Shown one piece after another: positions 56,687 through 64,000 of a DNA stretch of 64,000 bases. The notes under the pieces were generated by a model. The model did not search any database. It saw only the letters and a list, made by a program, of their open reading frames with translations, and had not been told where the DNA came from. Positions within the stretch are counted from its first letter, which is position 1. Every line of letters starts with the position of its first letter. The position numbers were made by a program, and so were the translations under genes. Source of the stretch: Chryseobacterium pennipullorum (lineage in GTDB: Bacteria; Bacteroidota; Bacteroidia; Flavobacteriales; Weeksellaceae); NCBI RefSeq assembly GCF_003384725.1, contig NZ_QNVV01000001.1, forward strand, positions 186,001 through 250,000, in the 5' to 3' direction.

Positions 56687-57364
56687 TTATTTTTTAGCTT
56701 TTACATCAAGAGCAATTTCGATGTCCTTGCTGATCATCCATTCTGCAGGATCTGCTTCGGAAGTTCCGAATTTAATTCCCCAATCGGCTCTGTTCACTGT
56801 AAATTTAGCCTGAACAGAAGCTGAATTTTCAGCTACCTCTACTTTAGCAGGGAAAGTAACATTTACTGTTTTTCCTGATAATGTAAGATTTCCGCTTACT
56901 GTTTTGTTAGCGCCTGCAATAGCTTCTGCTGGTGCTGCTGCTAAATCTGTTACACTTGTAATTTTGAAATCTGAGGTAGGGTTTTTCGCTGCATCAAAGA
57001 AATCGGCACTTTTAAGGTGTGTTTCAAGATCTGCCGGTTTCTTATCTTTTTCAGTTACTGAAGCCGGATCTACTTTGATAGAACCCATATCGATCACAAA
57101 GTTTCCAGCGGAAACCTGACCACCGTCCACACTGATATCTCCGGACTTTACCGTAAGAGTTCCCCAACGTGGAGCCATTCCTCCTTTGTGGAAAGCTTTC
57201 CAGTTGACAACAGAAGTTACCGTATCAACAGCTAATACTTCTCCTTTGCTTTCCGCTACCGTCTGCTCCTGAGCCGTAGCTGCAGAATCTGCAGATTTTT
57301 CTTTATTACATGATGCTGCCAGCAATCCTACTCCTACTAATGCAATTACACTAAGTTTTTTCAT
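56687..57364 (-). CDS. YceI family lipoprotein
   Basis: A 225-residue exported protein. The lipobox is LLAASC near Cys19. The YceI lipocalin-like barrel follows: VDTVTSVVNWKAFHKGGM, then VIDMGSIKV near the middle, then VTFPAKVEV and FTVNRADWGIKFG. YceI proteins bind isoprenoid-like or other hydrophobic ligands in the periplasm. The ligand here is unknown. From 57365 to 57859 no convincing gene is seen; a hairpin (AACCCCC and GGGGGTT) lies at 57629-57646. Confidence 0.93.
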   Translation of the reverse strand: MKKLSVIALVGVGLLAASCNKEKSADSAATAQEQTVAESKGEVLAVDTVTSVVNWKAFHKGGMAPRWGTLTVKSGDISVDGGQVSAGNFVIDMGSIKVDPASVTEKDKKPADLETHLKSADFFDAAKNPTSDFKITSVTDLAAAPAEAIAGANKTVSGNLTLSGKTVNVTFPAKVEVAENSASVQAKFTVNRADWGIKFGTSEADPAEWMISKDIEIALDVKAKK

Positions 57365-57859
57365 ATTATTGAATTGTTTTAAAAGTTTATCGAAATTAAT
57401 TATTTTTCAGATTCCAAAAGTATAAAAAACCAAATTACCAATCCCTTATCATACATCAAGAAATTAAGATTACAGTGTATGGTGGAAAATGAATGGGCTT
57501 TGAAGTGGTTTGAAATGAATACTGGATAAGCTCCTCGGCTATTTATTGCCTGCAGTTTCACCAGTAATATAAATATAGATTGAGGCTCTTGTCAGGTTCG
57601 GGTTGACCGGATAGTCCAAATAACAAAAACCCCCGAAATGGGGGTTAGAATATAAATGAATTATAAAAAAGTGATGTGGTGTTATATAAAAGGTTCCCTT
57701 ACAAACCCGCACTGATCATAACAATGCGCATGCCAGAAGTATCACCGTTTAATGAAATGATCATATTTGTGGTATCTAAAAAAAATAAATACCACATTAT
57801 AAAACCAACTGGTATTTTGGCCTATTGCTTGATAATGGATACAAAAAATTTCAACACCA

Positions 57860-58117
57860 ATGGAACCTGTACCCCATGAAGTAAAAAATAATGAAATTAC
57901 GGTAACCCTTGCACTTCTCAGTAAGGACTTACAAGATATGATGCATCACTGCCTATTATATAACTGGAAGTACGAAATTATCGATTCTTATAATTTACAG
58001 CTGCATATTCCAAAAGATTCAGTGCATCTCCTTTTTTATTTAGGCCATAAAATTTTATCCGGGATCAGCCCACTTGAATATCTACAAACTCGGTCCCATG
58101 AACTCCATTCAACTTGA
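57860..58117 (+). CDS. Hypothetical small protein
   Basis: I do not recognise this 85-residue protein. It begins MEPVPHEVKNNEITVTLALL and has a mixed sequence with a His/Leu-rich middle (IPKDSVHLLFYLGHKIL), no signal peptide and no strong membrane span. Coding use looks native. A stem-loop (GTGGTAT and ATACCAC) lies 65 bases upstream. Its reality is moderately likely. Confidence 0.5.
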   Translation: MEPVPHEVKNNEITVTLALLSKDLQDMMHHCLLYNWKYEIIDSYNLQLHIPKDSVHLLFYLGHKILSGISPLEYLQTRSHELHST

Positions 58118-58212
58118 TCTAGATGAGATTCCACAGTTACGATCATATGGCAAATTATAATGGCTGTATTTATATTATTTGTATATTAGAAGTGAACTAA
58201 AAAATATCAACT

Positions 58213-58434
58213 ATGAAATTTGACTTTTCTGAAAATCAGTGGAACAAAACAGACAATGGCTATGAGCTTTCTATTCCGAAAGAAAAGCCTTATGCATATT
58301 ACATCGTACAAGTATATGGTAAAGAAGGAGATATTTATGGCGAAGTAATTACAGACATTTATGACTATCCCGAGATAGTTAAACTTGTCGTTAACACCCC
58401 TTTTGATGGCTATGCACTTCTAATGAATGTTTAA
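58213..58434 (+). CDS. Hypothetical small protein
   Basis: A 73-residue soluble protein that I do not recognise: MKFDFSENQWNKTDNGYELS, then EKPYAYYIVQVYGKEGDIYG, then a short C-terminal hydrophobic stretch. It has no signal peptide. A good terminator follows, which supports a real gene. Function unknown. Confidence 0.65.
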   Translation: MKFDFSENQWNKTDNGYELSIPKEKPYAYYIVQVYGKEGDIYGEVITDIYDYPEIVKLVVNTPFDGYALLMNV

Positions 58435-58445
58435 GATTACAAAAG

Positions 58446-58470
58446 TCCCCACTGCTATGTGGGGATTTTT
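58446..58470 (+). terminator. Terminator after the small protein gene
   Basis: Perfect 7-bp stem TCCCCAC and GTGGGGA with a 6-nt loop, followed by T. Confidence 0.8.
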
Positions 58471-58473
58471 ATT

Positions 58474-58665
58474 TCAGTAACAAGTCCTACAGTATTTTTT
58501 ATCTACGTATTCTTTATTTCCCGAAGAGCTAACATAATAACAACCTCCTTTTTCTCCTACGTGCAATGTTTTTCCGTTATAAGAACACCCGCCGGAATCA
58601 GATCCACCACCGCCGCAAGAGATTGCTGCAATACCTATCGCAAATAGTATAATCATTTTTTTCAT
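58474..58665 (-). CDS. Small Cys-rich lipoprotein
   Basis: A 63-residue exported protein. The signal peptide is MKKMIILFAIGIAAISC with the lipobox AISC at Cys17, then GGGGSDSGG, then CSYNGKTLHVGEKGGCYYVS and a CRTC-containing end. The spacing of Cys suggests disulphides once exported. I do not recognise a family. It lies next to the CRISPR array. Confidence 0.65.
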   Translation of the reverse strand: MKKMIILFAIGIAAISCGGGGSDSGGCSYNGKTLHVGEKGGCYYVSSSGNKEYVDKKYCRTCY

Positions 58666-58802
58666 CGTACAATATTTTTAACTGCTGTAAAACTATATAC
58701 TGTAGGCATAGATAAAATACGTGTTCCCGTAATTACATTAATTTGTCTGAACTTTTTATGATGATACTCATAAACTATACATGTGGTACCTTCTATATTT
58801 AC

Positions 58803-58866
58803 ACAACCATAATAGTTGTACAGAATCTTAGTACAATTGACTCTCCCCTCAAAAGGAGAGTTTTGT
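58803..58866 (+). ncRNA. Hairpin set ahead of the CRISPR array (possible leader RNA or tracrRNA end)
   Basis: Two or three stem-loops end in a terminator (CTCTCC and GGAGAG, then TTTTG). They are TTGTAC/GTACAA around AGAATCTTA and the alternative ACAAC/GTTGT, which overlap, so only one can form. The 3' layout (hairpin then terminator) resembles tracrRNA tails. I see no convincing anti-repeat to the CRISPR repeat here, so the call stays weak. Confidence 0.3.
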
Positions 58867-58915
58867 TATACTTGTTATTCAAAGAACTTCCCATCATCTA
58901 CACAATTATTCTTTT

Positions 58916-61192
58916 GTTGTGAATTGTTTTTATAAATCACTAATTTTGTCATTAACCACAACGACAAGAAAAATTGACCGAAGGGTTTAGGAGTTGTGAA
59001 TTGCTTTCATAAATCACTAACTTTGTGATTAACCACAACAAGTGAACAGGCTAGGGAAATCATTCTCCAGTTGTGAATTGCTTTCATAAATCACTAACTT
59101 TGTGATTAACCACAACTTTTACTTTTATTTGTATTAAAGTGCTGTGGTTGTGAATTGCTTTCATAAATCACTAACTTTGTGATTAACCACAACTAGAAGG
59201 CTGGAGGAATAAGCTTAGAAATGGTTGTGAATTGCTTTCATAAATCACTAACTTTGTGATTAACCACAACATTCCTCTGATTTTAAGCAAAGAACCCTGA
59301 GTTGTGAATTGCTTTCATAAATCACTAACTTTGTGATTAACCACAACTTCTTCTTCATCCGTTAATGTCTTTTTATAGTTGTGAATTGCTTTCATAAATC
59401 ACTAACTTTGTGATTAACCACAACATAGTTTTTAAAACTATGATTTACAGCGCAGTTGTGAATTGCTTTCATAAATCACTAACTTTGTGATTAACCACAA
59501 CTATGGCAACAAGAGGTAGAAAGGTAAAGTAGTTGTGAATTGCTTTCATAAATCACTAACTTTGTGATTAACCACAACTATGGCAACAAGAGGTAGAAAG
59601 GTAAAGTAGTTGTGAATTGCTTTCATAAATCACTAACTTTGTGATTAACCACAACCCCGGCTTATGATCCAGCACTGGTTGCTGGTTGTGAATTGCTTTC
59701 ATAAATCACTAACTTTGTGATTAACCACAACGATATTCAAGATATTAATTTTGATAAATTAGTTGTGAATTGCTTTCATAAATCACTAACTTTGTGATTA
59801 ACCACAACTTCACCTAATACAAACCCACAGGATTACTAGTTGTGAATTGCTTTCATAAATCACTAACTTTGTGATTAACCACAACAGACGAGAAAATAAA
59901 TTGCGCATTGTTGGAGTTGTGAATTGCTTTCATAAATCACTAACTTTGTGATTAACCACAACAGCTCTTGCACGTGCTAAAAGTGTAGGACAGTTGTGAA
60001 TTGCTTTCATAAATCACTAACTTTGTGATTAACCACAACGAAATTACTGTTGTTCTTATAATCTCTGTAGTTGTGAATTGCTTTCATAAATCACTAACTT
60101 TGTGATTAACCACAACCTCAACATTAAAATGTACACACTGCAAGCAGTTGTGAATTGCTTTCATAAATCACTAACTTTGTGATTAACCACAACTATATGA
60201 AAAATTTCGAGGTTCGCATATAGTTGTGAATTGCTTTCATAAATCACTAACTTTGTGATTAACCACAACCATTTTTGTTACGATCGTACCCAAACTTCAG
60301 TTGTGAATTGCTTTCATAAATCACTAACTTTGTGATTAACCACAACCCCGTTTCATAATGGTAGTACGCCTTTACCGTTGTGAATTGCTTTCATAAATCA
60401 CTAACTTTGTGATTAACCACAACAGACTATTCAAATTACGTAAACATCTATGAGTTGTGAATTGCTTTCATAAATCACTAACTTTGTGATTAACCACAAC
60501 AGAAGATCAAGAGGCACATTGCACCGAATGGTTGTGAATTGCTTTCATAAATCACTAACTTTGTGATTAACCACAACCGCCAAGGCTGCAGAGACTTCCT
60601 CGATTGAGTTGTGAATTGCTTTCATAAATCACTAACTTTGTGATTAACCACAACTATTACTCATTACCAGTCATTCGAAAAGCCGTTGTGAATTGCTTTC
60701 ATAAATCACTAACTTTGTGATTAACCACAACAACATTTGCTGCAGCGATTACAGCAATTAAGTTGTGAATTGCTTTCATAAATCACTAACTTTGTGATTA
60801 ACCACAACTTGACCATCCGTGTCACTCACGAAGCTTGAGTTGTGAATTGCTTTCATAAATCACTAACTTTGTGATTAACCACAACTCATGATTTTTTAAA
60901 TTCATTGACGTGGCAGTTGTGAATTGCTTTCATAAATCACTAACTTTGTGATTAACCACAACAAGATGAATTTGACCAAATTGACCAGCGTTGTTGTGAA
61001 TTGCTTTCATAAATCACTAACTTTGTGATTAACCACAACAAAATTCTCTTTTCCTGTTTCTAAATCGTAGTTGTGAATTGCTTTCATAAATCACTAACTT
61101 GGTAATTAACCACAACCTATACGCCTGAAACATGGGAACGCCCTTGTTGTGAATTGCTTTCATAAATCACTAACTTTGTGATTAACCACAAC
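58916..61192 (+). CRISPR. Type II-C CRISPR array, 30 repeats and 29 spacers
   Basis: Thirty repeats of 47 bp, beginning GTTGTGAATTGC and ending TTAACCACAAC, with spacers of 29 or 30 bp (unit 77 or 76 bp). Repeat starts run from 58916 to 61146. The first repeat has four mismatches, the 29th (61070) has two, and the rest I checked are identical. Spacers 8 and 9 (59502-59531 and 59579-59608) are the same. Each repeat has the dyad AATCAC and GTGATT. A TTG (repeat positions 2-4) and a TAACTTTG (26-33), 21 bases apart, form a promoter match into the next spacer. The plus strand is thus the likely crRNA sense. Confidence 0.98.
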
Positions 61193-61202
61193 CTCAAAAT
61201 TT

Positions 61203-61230
61203 AATCCGTTGAAATTCAACGGATTTATTA
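61203..61230. terminator. Shared terminator of array and cas operon
   Basis: Stem AATCCGTTGA and TCAACGGATT with a 3-nt loop. A T-rich tail follows on each strand. The array (plus) and cas2 (minus) both end here. Confidence 0.75.
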
Positions 61231-61249
61231 TAGAATCAGGATTTAAAAA

Positions 61250-62478
<1,229 letters not shown>

Positions 62479-62488
62479 ATTATAATTA

Positions 62489-64000
62489 TTAATGCCATTT
62501 TATTTTCCCATCAAGTGTAACTTCGAAATCTTTATGTTCAACAGCAAAATTCCATTGTCCCTGACTCAATCTTAGAAATATTTGCTTCTCTTTAAAGTCA
62601 AATAATGAATATTCCTTATTTTCTTTTTTGAGTTCAGTATCTATTCCCGCCGCTAAATGATGTCTGAATTTCATTCTCCCGGAATCTGCCTCAAATTGGT
62701 ACACTTTAAATAGCCGTCTGGATATCTCCTCACTATCAAGCTCTTTTAATTCACTAAAAGAATCTTTATAGAAAATGACTTTATCCTCTTTTTTCAGAAC
62801 AGTGTATAATGGAATAATTGATTTATTTTTCCCTCTACCTACTTCAATTGAAGAAAATTCAGGTTCATTATACAAGCTTTTTATATCTTTCAGTTTTAAT
62901 TCTGACAGCTCAATAATAGATAATACTTTCATTGCTTTGCCTGCTTCATTTTTATAAAAAAGACAGTATGGATTTTCTCCATTAACAGCTAATGTTCTTT
63001 TTTTATATTCTTTTTTAGATTCAAACTGGTGTTGATGCACTTTCACTGCAGTGCTATATTTCAATTGCCGTTCAAAGCATCTGATTTTTCTTATTTTTTC
63101 TCCTATTTTATTTCCTTCTGAATCCAGCATATAAACCCCATTCATAAGGGCTGATTTGAAATCCGAATCATCAACCTGCTTTTTTATCATTTCGAATAAA
63201 GCTTTATCAACAATAATTTTTTCTATTTCTTCTATTGTTTTAAAACCAGGTGAATTCGCATCATTCTTATATATTAAGGGTCTTCTCAATACTAGAAAAA
63301 CGTCATCCTTCAAAATCATATTTTTATTTTCATCAAAAAGAATCTGACCATCATCATTTCTTAACGGCTGTTTTATAGCCCCGTAAAATGTTTCACCATG
63401 CAGCTGTCCTCTGATCGTATCTCCTTTTGCTATTTTAGGGATCTTCCTCCCTTCATCATCCAATTTATAATGATAGACATCTTTATCATCCTTAAGCTTA
63501 GTGTAATCTATTTTACCTCTTTTTCTCGATATCTTATAAGTTTGGGTAACCGTTCTATTGTCAACAAGATTATTGATTAGAATTCGATGTTGAATCTCCA
63601 AAATATACTTATCAGAAAAAGTTTCCCACTCCATAGGTTTCTCGTGATAAACTTTTCCTGTCCGATTATCTAATTCTTCTTCATATAGTTTGATAATTCT
63701 TTCCCTGTGAAAAGCATTGGGTATTAAGGTAAGAATGGCGGCATCCTCCGCATGGTGACTATGTCTACTTCTATTTTTCCGTTCTTTGACAGATTGGATT
63801 TTGTATACCTTTTTAAAAATATCGGTTACTGTACCTTTTTCTACCGAAACGTTTTTGAATAATGTTTTAAAATAGGGAAGTGCATATTTTGTGATAAGCT
63901 GGGTATCTTTAAGCTGATTATTCCGCCAGCCAGCTTTATATTCAGTAATAGTGAAAGCAGCTAATTTAGCTCTCCAATAGTCTAATTCCAATTTGATAGT
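62489..64000 (-). CDS. cas9: CRISPR-associated endonuclease Cas9, type II-C (N-terminus beyond window)
   Basis: The last about 503 codons of Cas9, cut by the window edge; the true start lies beyond 64000. LDYWRAKLAAFTITEYKAGW is the end of the HNH/linker segment, and RHSHHAEDAAILTL near fragment residues 78-91 is the RuvC-III motif HHAxDA. The remainder is the WED and PAM-interacting region, which ends at residue KIKWH. The locus has cas9, cas1 and cas2 only, with no csn2 or cas4, as in subtype II-C. The large C-terminal half suggests a protein of about 1400 residues, as in other Flavobacteriia. Confidence 0.95.
   Translation of the reverse strand, partial: TIKLELDYWRAKLAAFTITEYKAGWRNNQLKDTQLITKYALPYFKTLFKNVSVEKGTVTDIFKKVYKIQSVKERKNRSRHSHHAEDAAILTLIPNAFHRERIIKLYEEELDNRTGKVYHEKPMEWETFSDKYILEIQHRILINNLVDNRTVTQTYKISRKRGKIDYTKLKDDKDVYHYKLDDEGRKIPKIAKGDTIRGQLHGETFYGAIKQPLRNDDGQILFDENKNMILKDDVFLVLRRPLIYKNDANSPGFKTIEEIEKIIVDKALFEMIKKQVDDSDFKSALMNGVYMLDSEGNKIGEKIRKIRCFERQLKYSTAVKVHQHQFESKKEYKKRTLAVNGENPYCLFYKNEAGKAMKVLSIIELSELKLKDIKSLYNEPEFSSIEVGRGKNKSIIPLYTVLKKEDKVIFYKDSFSELKELDSEEISRRLFKVYQFEADSGRMKFRHHLAAGIDTELKKENKEYSLFDFKEKQIFLRLSQGQWNFAVEHKDFEVTLDGKIKWH

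Noticed and set aside
57629..57646. A strong hairpin (AACCCCC and GGGGGTT) that looks like a minus-strand terminator
   Set aside because: No minus-strand gene ends just upstream of it, so there is nothing for it to terminate; kept only as a note with the YceI gene.
57676..57879. A 67-codon open frame before the small gene at 57860
   Set aside because: It overlaps that gene in another frame and covers the GTGGTAT/ATACCAC hairpin. Its composition is not protein-like.

Overview
The window looks like chromosome from a member of the Flavobacteriia, most like Chryseobacterium or a close relative. Supporting signs are low GC, Bacteroidota-type promoters (TAnnTTTG -7 boxes), a type IX secretion C-terminal sorting domain, GLPGLI and M56/BlaI genes, double-glycine leader peptides of the kind common in Chryseobacterium, and a type II-C CRISPR-Cas9 locus with 47-bp repeats. 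The genus is inferred from protein style; no search was run.

Layout. 1-6.8 kb: end of a glycosyltransferase, recQ, kdsD-like isomerase, a Crp/Fnr regulator, a DJ-1/PfpI protein and tatC. 7-16.6 kb: three secreted or periplasmic peptidases (T9SS reprolysin-like, M1, M61), then a dacB-histidine kinase pair. 16.6-24.5 kb: a zinc-ribbon-like unknown, peptidase E, TPR protein, YdeI/DUF1905 protein, fructose-6-phosphate aldolase, sugar acetyltransferase, and a blaI-M56-GLPGLI operon whose promoter overlaps a BlaI-type operator. 24.7-28.7 kb: accessory small genes, a structured intergenic region, a 2OG-Fe(II) oxygenase next to an Ada-type metal-binding protein whose end runs into a 502-bp element with 24-bp perfect inverted ends, and four tandem initiator tRNA genes. 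28.7-34.5 kb: a same-strand run with the threonylcarbamoyl-AMP synthase gene, CPBP protease, yaaA, prmC, a serine hydrolase, DUF4180 and an unknown exported protein. 34.5-43.2 kb: two dehydrogenases, an AraC-type membrane regulator, rhomboid protease and the topoisomerase IV genes parC and parE with a small membrane protein between them.

43.5-49.4 kb: a methionine aminotransferase, then two arrays of short Cys-rich peptides (nine in all) with a nearly constant leader ending in GG, separated by an SDR gene and an AraC regulator. The two arrays share an upstream promoter-like sequence. No maturase, C39 peptidase or transporter lies near them. A tenth, apparently broken, GG-leader peptide lies at 55.2-55.4 kb. 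49.5-57.4 kb: ychF, ferritin, a GHL10/DUF187 lipoprotein, typA, DUF1294, a PfpI-type protein and a YceI lipoprotein.

57.8-64 kb: three small unknown genes, a CRISPR array of 30 repeats and 29 spacers, then cas2, cas1 and the C-terminal part of cas9 on the minus strand. Each repeat carries a TTG-N21-TAACTTTG promoter match pointing into the next spacer, as expected if crRNAs start inside repeats. The array and cas operon converge on a shared terminator. The most unusual items are the GG-leader peptide arrays, the repeat-embedded promoters, the inverted-repeat element, and the tRNA-fMet array with a co-varying hairpin in its spacers.
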